Positions 50,507-60,360 of a DNA stretch of 64,000 nucleotides are shown one piece after another. The stretch lies in contig JAWXBK010000110.1 in assembly GCA_034439975.1 (NCBI GenBank), positions 23,677 to 87,676 on the forward strand. The letters run 5' to 3'. Source of the DNA: JAWXBK01 sp034439975. Lineage in GTDB: Bacteria; Pseudomonadota; Alphaproteobacteria; Dongiales; Dongiaceae. The notes under the pieces were generated by a model, which did not search any database, was not told where the DNA came from, and saw only the letters and a program-made list of their open reading frames with translations. Numbering within the stretch: position 1 is the stretch's first letter; every line of letters starts with the position of its first letter. The position numbers were made by a program, and so were the translations under genes.

Positions 50507-51847
50507 TCACCCACCGCGCGCCATTGTCTCGGTGAAGCGGATCGCCCGCCCGCGCGGCTTGTCGACCAGCGCGCGATCGCGCATCACGCTCATGCCGCGC
50601 ACGATCGTCGAGATCGGCCGCCCCGTCACTTTCATGCCGGCGAAAGGCGTCCAGCCGCAACGGCTCGCGATCCAGTCATTCTCGATCGTCCAGGTCGCCT
50701 TGAGATCGACCAGCGTGAGATCGGCGTCATAACCGAGCGCAATGCGGCCCTTGCCGGCGATATTGTAGATACGCGCGGCGCTCGCGCTGGTGAGATCGAC
50801 GAACCGCTCGAGCGTCAGCCGGCCCTGCGCGATATGATCGAGCAGCAGCGGCACCAGCGTCTGCACGCCGGGCATGCCCGACGGGCTCTGCGGATAGGGC
50901 TTCGCCTTCTCTTCTCTCGTATGTGGCGCATGGTCGGAGCCGATCACATCGACCACGCCGTCGCTGACGGCGCGCCACAGCGCCTCGCGATGCCGTGCGT
51001 CACGGATCGGCGGGTTCATCTGCGCGAACGTCCCGAGCCGCTCGTAGCAATCGGGTGCGGCCAGCGTCAGATGTTGCGGCGTGGTCTCGACCGTCACCAG
51101 GTCTTTGTGCGCGGCCAGAAACGCCATCTCTTCGGCCGTGGTCACATGCAGCACATGAATGCGGCGCCCCGCCTTGCGGGCGAGTGCCACGATGCGCCTG
51201 GTCGCCTTCAGCGCGGTTTCCTCGTCGCGCCAGACCGGATGCATCGAAACATCGGCACCTTCGCGCACCAGTGCCAGCCGTTCGCGCAGACGCGGCTCGT
51301 CTTCGGCATGGATGGCGCAACGCCGCGTTCCGCTGCGCAGCACCGATTCGAGTGCATCGTCGTCGGCAACCAGCAGGCTTCCGGTCGAACTCCCCATAAA
51401 AATCTTGACGCCGCAGCAGCCGGGCGTCCGTTCCAGCATCGCAAGCTCGCCTGCATTCTCTTCCGACGCACCGGCGAAGAAGGCGAAATCGCACCAGGCC
51501 CGACCGGTCGCGCGCTCGACCTTGTCGGCGATCGCCGCTGCGTTGGTCGTGGGCGGCGTGGTGTTGGGCATTTCGAAAACCGCCGTCACGCCGCCCATGG
51601 CTGCGGCCCGGGTGCCGGTATCGAGATCTTCCTTATGTTCGAGGCCCGGCTCGCGGAAATGCACCTGGGTATCGATCACGCCGGGCAGCACATGTAGGCC
51701 AGTGGCATCGATCGTTTCGGCGGCCGGCAGCGTGACCCGGCCGAGGGCGACAATCCGCCCGTTAAGGACGCCGATATCGCAAGGCGCGATGCCATTGGGT
51801 GTCGCGGCGATGCCGCCGCGGACGAGAAGGTCGAGGTTTTTTTCCAA
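50507..51847 (-). CDS. pyrC: Dihydroorotase
   Basis: A 446-residue amidohydrolase of the class I (long) type: PGVIDTQVHFREPG (HxH metal site), KIFMGSSTGS (Lys for carbamylation), HAEDEPRLRERLAL, HVLHVTTAEEM and SDHAPHTREEK. It closes carbamoyl-aspartate to dihydroorotate in pyrimidine synthesis. Start codon is TTG (51847) after GGAG. Divergent from the mannose pathway gene across 155 bp. Other cyclic amidohydrolases are less likely given HFREPGLEHKED and PHTREEK. Confidence 0.9.
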   Translation of the reverse strand: MEKNLDLLVRGGIAATPNGIAPCDIGVLNGRIVALGRVTLPAAETIDATGLHVLPGVIDTQVHFREPGLEHKEDLDTGTRAAAMGGVTAVFEMPNTTPPTTNAAAIADKVERATGRAWCDFAFFAGASEENAGELAMLERTPGCCGVKIFMGSSTGSLLVADDDALESVLRSGTRRCAIHAEDEPRLRERLALVREGADVSMHPVWRDEETALKATRRIVALARKAGRRIHVLHVTTAEEMAFLAAHKDLVTVETTPQHLTLAAPDCYERLGTFAQMNPPIRDARHREALWRAVSDGVVDVIGSDHAPHTREEKAKPYPQSPSGMPGVQTLVPLLLDHIAQGRLTLERFVDLTSASAARIYNIAGKGRIALGYDADLTLVDLKATWTIENDWIASRCGWTPFAGMKVTGRPISTIVRGMSVMRDRALVDKPRGRAIRFTETMARGG

Positions 51848-52002
51848 CGTGGCAGCTCCGGATCAGGCGGGCGAGCGGATGGCGGGCAAGCGGCGACAGT
51901 TTATACTATCCCGGCGCGGCGGGTCGACCGCCGCCAGCGGCGGACCGGCCGCGTCCCGGCGCCAGGATGCCGGCAAAAGAATGCCGGCAACAGGATGAGG
52001 GT

Positions 52003-53439
52003 ATGACGATCTATCCGGTGATCCTCTGCGGCGGCTCCGGCTCGCGCCTCTGGCCGATGTCGCGCACGGTCTATCCCAAGCAGTTCATGGCGCTGGGCGA
52101 TGGCGGCACGCTCTTTCAGGAGACGTTGCGCCGGCTTTCCGATCCGTCGCTGTTCGCGGCACCCGTCGTCATCTGCAACGAAGAGCATCGCTTCATCGTC
52201 GGCGAGCAGCTTCGCCAGACCGGCATCACGGCCGAGACGATCCTGCTCGAACCGGTCGGCCGCAACACGGCGCCGGCCGCTGCGGCGGCTGCGATCCACC
52301 TTTCCGAGCGCCATGAAACGCAGGGCGGCGGTCCGCTGATGCTGCTGGCCGCGGCCGATCACTTCGTCGGCCGCCCGGAGCGATTGCTGGAGGCGATCCG
52401 CATCGCCAAGCCCGCCGCGGAACAGGGCGCGCTCGTGACCTTCGGAATCCGCCCGACCCGGCCGGATACCGCCTATGGCTATATCCGCCTCGGCGAAAAG
52501 CTTCCCGCAACGCCCGGCGTGCATCGCGTCGAGCGCTTTGTCGAGAAACCGTCGGCCGAGATTGCAGCCCAGTATCTGCAGTCGGGCGAGTATCTCTGGA
52601 ACAGCGGGATCTTCCTGATGCGCGCCGGCACGTTTCTCGCCGAGCTGGAAAAATTCGAACCGGCGATCGCCAGCGGCGCGCGCGAGGCGGTGCGCGAGCG
52701 CCGTGCCGATCTCGATTTCTGGCGCCTCGCCGATCCGCCGTTCTCGTCGATCCCGAACAAATCGATCGATTATGCGGTCATGGAACGCACCGATCGGGCC
52801 GCGGTCGTTCCGACCGAGGCGGATCTCGGCTGGAGCGATGTCGGCTCCTGGGCGAGCCTCTGGGACGTCGCCGCGCACGACGCATCCGGAAATGCGATTT
52901 CAGGCGACGTGACGGCCATCGACGTTTCCGGCAGTTACATCCGCGGCGAGCGGCGATTGATTGCCGCCCTCGGCATTCGCGACCTGGTGATCGTCGACAC
53001 GGAAGATGCCTTGCTGGTCATGCCGCGCGATCGCACCGAGGAATTGCGCGCGATCGTACAGCGCCTGCAGGATTCGAAACGGTCCGAAGCCGTCGTACAT
53101 CGCCGGGTCTACCGGCCCTGGGGTTCCTACGAACAGGTCGATGCCGGCGATCGCTTCCAGGTGAAGCGACTGATCGTTCGGCCCGGCGGCCAGCTTTCTT
53201 TGCAGCGTCATGCGCAGCGCGCCGAACATTGGGTTGTCGTACGCGGCCGGGCGCGCGTTACGCGCGGCGACGAGGTTTTCGATCTGGATGCGAACCAGTC
53301 GACTTACATTCCGGTGGGGACCGTGCATCGTCTCGAGAATCGCAGCGAGGAGCCATTGCATCTGATCGAGGTGCAGTCCGGCGGCTATCTGGGCGAGGAC
53401 GATATCGAACGGCTCGACGACAGCTACGGACGCCGCTGA
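52003..53439 (+). CDS. manC: Mannose-1-phosphate guanylyltransferase / mannose-6-phosphate isomerase
   Basis: A 478-residue bifunctional enzyme making GDP-mannose. The N-terminal nucleotidyltransferase has ILCGGSGSRLWPMSRTVYPK, EPVGRNTAPAAAAAAI and FVEKPS, WNSGIFLMRAGTFL; the C-terminal cupin isomerase has VYRPWGSYEQVDAGDRFQVK, LSLQRHAQRAEHWVVVRGRA and YIPVGTVHRLEN. Start at 52003 follows GAGGGT. It supplies capsule or LPS glycans, with glf nearby. Confidence 0.95.
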   Translation: MTIYPVILCGGSGSRLWPMSRTVYPKQFMALGDGGTLFQETLRRLSDPSLFAAPVVICNEEHRFIVGEQLRQTGITAETILLEPVGRNTAPAAAAAAIHLSERHETQGGGPLMLLAAADHFVGRPERLLEAIRIAKPAAEQGALVTFGIRPTRPDTAYGYIRLGEKLPATPGVHRVERFVEKPSAEIAAQYLQSGEYLWNSGIFLMRAGTFLAELEKFEPAIASGAREAVRERRADLDFWRLADPPFSSIPNKSIDYAVMERTDRAAVVPTEADLGWSDVGSWASLWDVAAHDASGNAISGDVTAIDVSGSYIRGERRLIAALGIRDLVIVDTEDALLVMPRDRTEELRAIVQRLQDSKRSEAVVHRRVYRPWGSYEQVDAGDRFQVKRLIVRPGGQLSLQRHAQRAEHWVVVRGRARVTRGDEVFDLDANQSTYIPVGTVHRLENRSEEPLHLIEVQSGGYLGEDDIERLDDSYGRR

Positions 53440-53579
53440 AATTCACGGCGATTGCCGCCCTGGACCCATACTCCACAACCAATTGGGCCTTTGACTTATC
53501 CCCGCTTGGGCCGGAATATGACCGTCGAGTTGCCGCAACGTGAGCGGTACAGCCCTTTTTGTCGTTCAGGAGACTCCAG

Positions 53580-54968
53580 ATGAATAAACCGCTGCCGAAT
53601 TCGCTCGCGGCGAAGGACATCGCCTATCACCTCCATCCCTACACCAATGCGGTGAAGCATGAGGCGGAGGGACCGCTGATTCTCACCGAGGGCAAGGGCA
53701 TCCATGTCTATGACGAGAACGGCACGGAATATATCGAGGGCCTCGCCGGCCTGTGGAGCACGTCGCTCGGCTTCGGCGAACAGCGCCTGATCGATGCCGC
53801 GACCGCCCAGCTTCAGAAGCTGCCCTACTATCACAGCTTCACACACAAGGTGCCGAGCATCACCGTCGAGCTCGCCGAGCGGCTGATCCAGATCGCCCCG
53901 GTGCCGATGTCGAAGGTGTTCTTCACCAACTCGGGCTCGGAAGCCAACGACACCGTCGTCAAGATGGTCTGGTACTACAACAACGCGATCGGTCGTCCGA
54001 AGAAGAAGAAGATCATCTCGCGCATCAAGGGCTATCACGGCGTCACCGTCGCCTCGGCCAGCCTCACCGGCTTGCCTTACAACCACAAGGATTTCGACCT
54101 GCCGATGGCCGGCATTCTTCATGCCGATTGCCCGCATTTCTATCGCTTCGGCGCCGATGGCGAGACTGAGGAAGAATTCGCAACCCGGCTTGCCGAAAAT
54201 CTCGACAATCTGATCATTGCCGAAGGGCCCGATACGGTCGCCGCGTTCATCGCGGAACCGGTGATGGGCGCCGGCGGCGTCCTCATCCCGCCGAAGACCT
54301 ATTTCGAGAAAATCCAGGCGGTCCTCAAGAAGCATGACGTGCTGTTCGTCGCCGACGAGGTGATCTGCGGCTTCGGACGCACCGGCAATCTGTGGGGCTC
54401 GCAGACCTATGGTCTGAAGCCGGACATCCTGAGCTGTGCCAAGGCGCTCTCGTCGTCCTATCTGCCGATCGCCGCGGTCATGATCAACGAGAAGGTCTAC
54501 AGCGCGCTGCGCGACAATTCCGGCAAGCTCGGCACCTTCGGCCACGGCTTCACTTATTCGGGCCATCCCGTCAGCGCGGCCGTCGCCCTCGAAACGCTCA
54601 AGATCTATGAAGAGCGCGATATCGTCGCGACAGTCCGCCGCGTGGCGCCGACCTTCCAGAAGCGGCTGCGCGCCTATGCCGATCACCCGATGGTCGGCGA
54701 AGTCCGCTGCGTCGGCCTGATCGGTGCGGTCGAGCTGGTGCGCAACAAGAAGACCAAGGAGCCGTTCGATCCCAAGCTGACGATCGGGCTCAAGACCGCC
54801 GGATTCTGTCAGCGTCACGGTCTGATTACGCGGGCAATCATGGACAGCGTCGCCTTCTGTCCGCCGCTCATCATCACTGACGCGCAGATCAACGAGATGT
54901 TCGACCGGTTCGGTCGCGCACTTGACGAGGCGCATGGCTGGGCGAAGCAGGAAGGCCTGCTCGGCTGA
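53580..54968 (+). CDS. Class III aminotransferase (omega-amino acid/putrescine-pyruvate type)
   Basis: A 462-residue PLP enzyme with FTNSGSEANDTVVKMVWYYN, DEVICGFGRTGNLWGSQTYG and the PLP lysine in SCAKALSSSYLPIAAV. It belongs to the group containing putrescine-pyruvate, beta-alanine-pyruvate and taurine-type transaminases. A polyamine-type ABC transporter follows in the same direction, which favours a polyamine substrate. GGAG precedes the ATG. Confidence 0.85.
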   Translation: MNKPLPNSLAAKDIAYHLHPYTNAVKHEAEGPLILTEGKGIHVYDENGTEYIEGLAGLWSTSLGFGEQRLIDAATAQLQKLPYYHSFTHKVPSITVELAERLIQIAPVPMSKVFFTNSGSEANDTVVKMVWYYNNAIGRPKKKKIISRIKGYHGVTVASASLTGLPYNHKDFDLPMAGILHADCPHFYRFGADGETEEEFATRLAENLDNLIIAEGPDTVAAFIAEPVMGAGGVLIPPKTYFEKIQAVLKKHDVLFVADEVICGFGRTGNLWGSQTYGLKPDILSCAKALSSSYLPIAAVMINEKVYSALRDNSGKLGTFGHGFTYSGHPVSAAVALETLKIYEERDIVATVRRVAPTFQKRLRAYADHPMVGEVRCVGLIGAVELVRNKKTKEPFDPKLTIGLKTAGFCQRHGLITRAIMDSVAFCPPLIITDAQINEMFDRFGRALDEAHGWAKQEGLLG

Positions 54969-55255
54969 GCGGGCTGGCACGGGTAACACCGGCCGCGGGG
55001 CGCCGTGGCCGGTGCCTTTCCGATAATGCGGCGGCGTGGCGTACAATCCGCTCCTGTCGCAGCGGGCCGCAGGGCTTTGAGGCGGCAGCATTTTTCCATC
55101 GGGAGGTGAATTTCCGACTCCAAATCGTGGGGGCTCTGCCGTAGCATCCGCATCCTAAACAAGGACCGCCGCATGGCCTCCGGCCAAAAAATGCAGGTGG
55201 ATCCGATAAAAACGTTCATTCGCAGGGAATTGCTTCAGGAGACGTAGACGGGGGC
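54969..55255. other. Gap with hairpin between aminotransferase and transporter genes
   Basis: No gene was found in these 287 bp. CACCGGCC (54987-54994) and GGCCGGTG (55007-55014) form an 8-bp stem followed by CCTTTCC, a possible weak terminator, so the transporter may have its own promoter here. Confidence 0.5.
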
Positions 55256-56353
55256 ATGGTCGACGCACAGAAAGATTTCGTTAAATTCGAGGACATCCAG
55301 AAGAGCTACGACGGCGAAACGCTCGTCGTAAAAAGCCTAAACATGTCCATCGCCCGTGGCGAGTTCCTGACCATGTTGGGCCCGTCGGGGTCCGGTAAAA
55401 CGACGACATTGCTGATGCTGGCCGGGTTCGAGGTCCCGACCAATGGCCACATCAGTCTCGATGGGCAGCTGATCGACCGCCTGCCGCCGCACAAGCGCGA
55501 CATCGGCATGGTGTTCCAGAACTACGCTCTCTTTCCGCATATGACGGTCGAGGAGAACCTCGCCTTCCCGCTCGAGGTCCGCAAGGTCGCCAAGGCGGAG
55601 ATGAAGACGCGAATCGACCGTGCGCTCGATATGGTTCAGCTCTCGCCTTATGGGAAGCGGCGCCCGGCGCAGCTTTCGGGCGGTCAGCAGCAGCGCGTCG
55701 CGCTCGCCCGGGCGCTGGTCTTCGAACCGAAACTGGTGCTGATGGACGAGCCGCTCGGCGCGCTCGACAAGCAGCTTCGCGAGCATATGCAGCTTGAGAT
55801 CAAGCATCTGCACGAACGGCTCGGCATCACCGTGGTCTATGTGACACACGATCAGGGCGAAGCGCTGACCATGTCGAACCGCATCGCCGTGTTCAACGAC
55901 GGCGTGATCCAGCAGCTCGCCACACCCGACGATCTGTACGAACGGCCGGAGAATGCCTTCGTCGCGCAGTTCATCGGCGAGAACAACAAGCTCGCGGGCA
56001 AGGTCCGTTCGGTCAACGGAAAGACCTGCAGGGTCGAGCTCGATAGCGGCGGCGAAGTTCAGGCGCTCGCGGTCAACATCGAAGGCGAAGGCCGACCGAC
56101 GCTGATCTCTGTCCGGCCCGAACGGACGTTGATCAACCCGCCGGCCGGCGCCTTCCCGAACATGTTCAGCGGCCAGGTCGAAGAGCTCATTTATCTCGGC
56201 GACCATATCCGCACCCGCGTCAATGTGTGTGGATCGCGGGACTTCGTCATCAAGATACCGAATGCTCCCGGCCAGGGCGCGCTCAACAAGGGCGACGCCG
56301 TGACGGTCGGCTGGGCGGTTGAAGATTGCCGGGCACTGGACCGCCCGGCATAA
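55256..56353 (+). CDS. potA: Polyamine-type ABC transporter ATP-binding protein
   Basis: A 365-residue PotA-like ATPase: Walker A GPSGSGKTTTL, Q-loop FQNYALFPHMTVEENL, signature LSGGQQQRVALARAL, Walker B LVLMDEPLGALDK, H-loop VTHDQGEAL, and a C-terminal TOBE-like domain (from about residue 280). The set of genes that follows has the usual PotABCD composition. Polyamine specificity is inferred from gene order and an adjacent aminotransferase. Confidence 0.88.
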   Translation: MVDAQKDFVKFEDIQKSYDGETLVVKSLNMSIARGEFLTMLGPSGSGKTTTLLMLAGFEVPTNGHISLDGQLIDRLPPHKRDIGMVFQNYALFPHMTVEENLAFPLEVRKVAKAEMKTRIDRALDMVQLSPYGKRRPAQLSGGQQQRVALARALVFEPKLVLMDEPLGALDKQLREHMQLEIKHLHERLGITVVYVTHDQGEALTMSNRIAVFNDGVIQQLATPDDLYERPENAFVAQFIGENNKLAGKVRSVNGKTCRVELDSGGEVQALAVNIEGEGRPTLISVRPERTLINPPAGAFPNMFSGQVEELIYLGDHIRTRVNVCGSRDFVIKIPNAPGQGALNKGDAVTVGWAVEDCRALDRPA

Positions 56354-56457
56354 GGCGTCGGGCTCAAGGGGCCATCAAAAGGCCTCGATGTTCCCGACAA
56401 TGTGTGAGTGCGAAGCAAGGCCGGTTGTGACCGGCTCAACGCAGGGAGAGACATAAA

Positions 56458-57516
56458 ATGAGAAAAACGACCCTGTTTCTGTCCGGGGTGGCTATGGCGG
56501 CAACAGCCGTCGGTTTGGCCATTGCGCCGGCACAGGCCGAGGACATGGTGTTCGTTTCCTGGGGCGGTGCGTATCAGTCCGCCCAGCACGAGGCTTTCGT
56601 AAAGCCGTTTGCCAAGGAAACCGGCATCAACGTCATCGAGGAAGAGTATAGCGGCGAGTTTGCAAAGATCGCGGCGATGGTCGAGGCCAACGACGTCACG
56701 TGGGACGTGGTCGACGTCGATTTCAACACCGCGGTCGCAGGCTGCGATCAGGGCATCTTCGAAGAACTCGACTACAGCAAAATCGGTCAGGACCCGGAAC
56801 GCTTCGTTCCGAACGGCGCGCTCGACTGCGCCGTGGGCACGATCGTGTACTCGACGGTTTACGCCTATGACAGCGACGAGATCACCGAGAATCCGCCGAC
56901 GACGATTGCGGACCTCTATGACCTCGCGACTTGGCCGGGCAAGCGCGCCCTGCAGAAGTCGGCTTTCGTGAACATGGAATGGGCTCTTCTGGCCGACGGC
57001 GTGCCGATGGACGAAGTCTACGGCATGCTCGAGACCGAAGAAGGCATTGCGCGCGCCTTTGCCAAACTCGACACCATCAAGAGCGAAGTCGTGTGGTGGG
57101 AAGCGGGCGCACAGCCGCCGCAGCTCCTCTCCGACGGCGAAGTCGTCATGGCTTCGGGCTGGAACGGCCGCTTCTTCGATGCCGCCAAGAACGAGGGCAA
57201 GAACTTCGTCATCGTCTGGGACGCGCAGGGCTTCGACTTCGATTACTTCGCCATCCCGAAGGGTACGCCGCGTCTGGAAACGGCTTACAAGTTCCTGGCC
57301 TTCTCGAGCGCCCCGGAGCAAATGGCCGAGAACTCGAAGTATATCTCCTACGGGCCTGTGCATCAGGATGCGATCCAGTTTATCGCCCCTGAGATTCTGA
57401 AGGATCTGCCGACGGCGCCGGAAAACTCCAGCAACGTGCTGTATGTCGATTCCTTCTGGTGGGCAGACCATCGCGAAGATCTCGAGAAGCGCTTCGCTGC
57501 CTGGCTGGCGCAGTAA
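56458..57516 (+). CDS. potD: Extracellular solute-binding protein, polyamine type
   Basis: A 352-residue periplasmic protein with signal peptide (VAMAATAVGLAIAPAQA, cleavage near residue 27), then EDMVFVSWGGAYQSAQHEAF, FAKETGINVIEEEYSGEFAK and EGKNFVIVWDAQGFDFDYFA. Tryptophan and acidic residues (WDVVDVDFNTA, VWWEAGAQPPQLL) could bind a cationic amine as in PotD/PotF. The gene is followed by an attenuator-like hairpin, which should raise its transcript over the permease genes. Confidence 0.85.
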   Translation: MRKTTLFLSGVAMAATAVGLAIAPAQAEDMVFVSWGGAYQSAQHEAFVKPFAKETGINVIEEEYSGEFAKIAAMVEANDVTWDVVDVDFNTAVAGCDQGIFEELDYSKIGQDPERFVPNGALDCAVGTIVYSTVYAYDSDEITENPPTTIADLYDLATWPGKRALQKSAFVNMEWALLADGVPMDEVYGMLETEEGIARAFAKLDTIKSEVVWWEAGAQPPQLLSDGEVVMASGWNGRFFDAAKNEGKNFVIVWDAQGFDFDYFAIPKGTPRLETAYKFLAFSSAPEQMAENSKYISYGPVHQDAIQFIAPEILKDLPTAPENSSNVLYVDSFWWADHREDLEKRFAAWLAQ

Positions 57517-57528
57517 CGCGCATTGAAG

Positions 57529-57562
57529 ACCGGGAGGAGCCGATCGCTCCTCCCGGTTTCCT
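57529..57562 (+). terminator. Attenuator/terminator hairpin after the binding-protein gene
   Basis: ACCGGGAGGAGC (57529-57540) pairs exactly with GCTCCTCCCGGT (57546-57557), a 12-bp stem with a 5-nt loop, followed by TTCCTTTTC. It sits 12 bp after the binding-protein stop and before the permeases, and likely acts as a partial terminator or 3' stabiliser. Confidence 0.82.
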
Positions 57563-57590
57563 TTTCAGACGTTAGCAGTACGGATCGGGC

Positions 57591-58847
57591 ATGGTCAGCG
57601 TTGCGTTAACCGACAATGTGATGCGGGCGGCCGATGGCACGCCCCTCAAGGTCAAGCTCAAGCAGACGGAACGTCTGCGTCAGCTCAAGGCCGTAGGATT
57701 GGTTGCGCCGCTATTCCTGTTCATCCTTCTTTCGTTCGTCGCGCCGATCGCCAACATGCTGTTCTACTCGGTCAACAATCCCGAGTTGGTTCACACATTG
57801 TCCCGAACGGCCGCGGCTTTAGAGAATTGGGACGGCGAAGCATTGCCCGGCGAGGAAGCGTTCGAAGCCCTCGCGATGGACATTCAGCAGGCGCGCGAAG
57901 AGAAAACCATTGGTCTCATCGCCAAGCGCCTTAACTACGAACTCCCCGCCATCCGCAGCGACGTCATGGCAACGGGTCGTGCGCTCGAAGACGTGGAAGC
58001 GGGCCCATGGAAAGACGTCCTGGTCGACATCGAAGGTGTCTGGGGCGAGCTCGGAACCTGGGCTGTCATCAAACGCGCGACCAGCCCCTACACGGATTTC
58101 TACTTTCTTTCCGCGGTCGACCGTATGCGCGATGCGACCGGCTCCATCGTTGCGATCCCCGAGGGCCAGGCGATCTTCGCCAAAGTCTATATCCGGACGT
58201 TCTACATTTCGACGATCGTGACGCTGGTTACCCTGTTCCTCGGTTTCCCCGTCGCCTATCTGCTGGCGACGCTGCCGACCCGATACAGCAATCTGCTGAT
58301 GATCCTGGTGCTGCTGCCGTTCTGGACGTCGCTGCTGGTGCGGACGACGGCGTGGGTGGTGCTGCTTCAATCCGAGGGGCTCGTGAACTCGGGCTTGATG
58401 TGGCTCGGGTTGATCGACGAGCGCGTTCAGCTCATCTATAACCGCTTCGGCACGATCATCGCGATGGCGCATATCCAGTTGCCGTTCACGCTGCTGCCGA
58501 TCTACAGCGTGATGAAAACCATTCCGAGCTCGCATGTGCGCGCGGCCCGTTCTCTGGGCGCGGGTCCGTTCTACGCATTCTGGCGGGTTTATTTTCCGCA
58601 GACCATTCCGGGCATCGCGGCGGGCTGCCTGCTGACCTTTATTCTCTGTCTCGGCTACTACATCACGCCGGCACTGGTCGGCGGTCCGTCGGATCAGATG
58701 GTCAGCTACTTCGTCGCGTTCTATACGAATCAGGAACTCAATTGGGGCATGGCGGGCGCGCTGGGCGTGATCCTGCTCCTGGTCACGTTCCTCATTTACT
58801 TTGTTTATAACAAGCTGGTCGGTATCGACCGGATGAAGCTGGGCTAG
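57591..58847 (+). CDS. potB: ABC transporter permease, PotB-type, with large periplasmic insertion
   Basis: A 418-residue permease. One helix at residues about 35-60 (LFLFILLSFVAPIANMLFYS), then a roughly 130-residue hydrophilic stretch (NPELVHTLSRTAAALENWDG onward, up to residue 190) before the transmembrane core (TFYISTIVTLVTLFLGFPVA, PFTLLPIYSVMKTIPSSH). The EAA loop is at RAARSLGAGP. Ordinary PotB proteins have 285 to 300 residues, so the insertion is what makes this protein long. It starts 74 bp after the binding protein. Confidence 0.87.
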   Translation: MVSVALTDNVMRAADGTPLKVKLKQTERLRQLKAVGLVAPLFLFILLSFVAPIANMLFYSVNNPELVHTLSRTAAALENWDGEALPGEEAFEALAMDIQQAREEKTIGLIAKRLNYELPAIRSDVMATGRALEDVEAGPWKDVLVDIEGVWGELGTWAVIKRATSPYTDFYFLSAVDRMRDATGSIVAIPEGQAIFAKVYIRTFYISTIVTLVTLFLGFPVAYLLATLPTRYSNLLMILVLLPFWTSLLVRTTAWVVLLQSEGLVNSGLMWLGLIDERVQLIYNRFGTIIAMAHIQLPFTLLPIYSVMKTIPSSHVRAARSLGAGPFYAFWRVYFPQTIPGIAAGCLLTFILCLGYYITPALVGGPSDQMVSYFVAFYTNQELNWGMAGALGVILLLVTFLIYFVYNKLVGIDRMKLG

Positions 58848-58855
58848 GATCGAAG

Positions 58856-59683
58856 ATGGCGGCCTCTCCCTACGCAACGCCGGCAGAGAAACTCTGGCAC
58901 TACACGCTGCGCATCATTTGCGCGGCTGTCTTCTTCTATCTGATCGCGCCGATTTTGGTGATCATGCCGCTGTCGTTCAATTCGGAAATGTTCTTTACCT
59001 ATCCAATGCCCGGGCTTTCGCTGCGGTGGTACGAGGACTTTTTCTTCAACGACCGCTGGACGATTGCGCTCAAGAACAGCGCGATCATCGCGGTCTGCAC
59101 CACGATTCTCGCAACATTCCTCGGCACCCTGGCCGCGCTTGGACTCAGCCGCGCGAAGTTTCCGGCCCGCGCTCTGGTCATGGGTATCCTGATTTCGCCG
59201 ATGGTCTGTCCGGTCGTGATCACCGGCGTTGCGATTTTCTTCCTCTATTCGCTGGTCGGTCTCTCGAACAGTTATGCCGGAATCATCCTCGCCCATACTG
59301 TGCTGGCCACGCCCTTCGTGGTGATCACCGTGACGGCCACGCTGATGGGCTTCGATTACACGCTCACGCGCGCGGCGGCCGGCCTCGGGGCCGATCCGGT
59401 TCGCACCTTCTTCAAGATCACGCTGCCGTTGATCCTGCCGGGCGTGCTGTCCGGCGCCCTGTTCGCGTTCGTCACCTCATGGGACGAGGTGGTGGTGGTC
59501 CTGTTTATCGCCAGCCCCGAACAGCGCACCTTGCCGAAACAGATGTTCAGCGGTATCCGCGAAATCATCAGCCCGACCATCACCGCGGCCGCGACTGTCC
59601 TGATCATCATCTCTATCTGCCTGCTGACGACGGTCGAACTGCTGCGCCGGCGCAGCGAACGATTGCGCGGCATCCGCAATTAG
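58856..59683 (+). CDS. potC: ABC transporter permease, PotC-type
   Basis: A 275-residue permease with an N-terminal helix (ICAAVFFYLIAPILVIMPL), LSLRWYEDFF as in PotC, a cluster of five to six helices and an EAA loop at RAAAGLGADPVRTFF. It starts 8 bp after PotB. With the ATPase and binding protein it completes an importer. The C-terminus RRRSERLRGIRN is basic and cytoplasmic. Confidence 0.88.
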   Translation: MAASPYATPAEKLWHYTLRIICAAVFFYLIAPILVIMPLSFNSEMFFTYPMPGLSLRWYEDFFFNDRWTIALKNSAIIAVCTTILATFLGTLAALGLSRAKFPARALVMGILISPMVCPVVITGVAIFFLYSLVGLSNSYAGIILAHTVLATPFVVITVTATLMGFDYTLTRAAAGLGADPVRTFFKITLPLILPGVLSGALFAFVTSWDEVVVVLFIASPEQRTLPKQMFSGIREIISPTITAAATVLIIISICLLTTVELLRRRSERLRGIRN

Positions 59684-59786
59684 CGGCCCCGCTCGCGGCC
59701 GCATAGGCGCCTCTCCGCCCCTTCTGGCGCCGCCGCGCCCGCCGCCTTATCCTGTTCCGACATCGATCAGCCGGCGCGACCGAGAC

Positions 59787-60335
59787 ATGTACAAGGACCA
59801 CAGCCTTATCCCCGCGGAAGCAACCCGCCTCGCCGCACTCGGTATCCTGGCCGAAGGCGCACGACGCTATGCCGATCTGGCGGCGGAAGTGCGCCAGTTC
59901 ACCGGCCGCATCGTCGGGCCGTCGCTGGAGTTGCTGGGTCCGCCGGTCGAAGTGCTTCGCATCGAAGGGCTGGTGGCCGGAACGCCTGGCGGCGAAGCCG
60001 ATACCGACCCGGTGCTGACGCTCACCGAGACCGGACGCACCGAGCTGAAGCGCCTGCTCGGCGCCAATATCCGCGGCCCCCTCGGCGAGTTCAACAAACT
60101 GGTGATCGCGCTCAAGCTGCGGTTTCTCGACGTGCTCGATCCGGTCGAGCGGATCGGACAACTGGAGATGATGCAGGAAGCCTGCGAGCGCGAGCTTGCC
60201 CGGCTCGTCGATTTGCGCGGCCGCAGCGAGCGGCTGCCCGCTCCGCTGGTCGACTGGCTCGATCACGATATGGAACAGCTTGAAGCGCGGCGCCGCTGGT
60301 TCCAGGACCGCGCCGCATCGATCCGGCGCGACTAG
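59787..60335 (+). CDS. Winged-helix transcriptional regulator (PadR-like)
   Basis: A 182-residue protein. The N-terminus (LIPAEATRLAALGILAEGAR, YADLAAEVRQFTGRIVGPSL) looks like a winged helix, followed by a small sheet (VLTLTETGRTELKRLLGANI) and a helical C-terminal dimerisation part (QLEMMQEACERELARLVDLR), the layout of PadR-family regulators. Located 100 bp after the permease gene on the same strand, so it might control the transporter or the convergent SDR gene. Family call is moderate. Confidence 0.55.
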   Translation: MYKDHSLIPAEATRLAALGILAEGARRYADLAAEVRQFTGRIVGPSLELLGPPVEVLRIEGLVAGTPGGEADTDPVLTLTETGRTELKRLLGANIRGPLGEFNKLVIALKLRFLDVLDPVERIGQLEMMQEACERELARLVDLRGRSERLPAPLVDWLDHDMEQLEARRRWFQDRAASIRRD

Positions 60336-60360
60336 ATCGGGGCGAACCGCCCCTGCGATC

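Noticed and set aside
53496..55091. Minus-strand open frame of 531 codons opposite the aminotransferase
   Set aside because: The aminotransferase on the plus strand has all catalytic motifs; the other frame has none.
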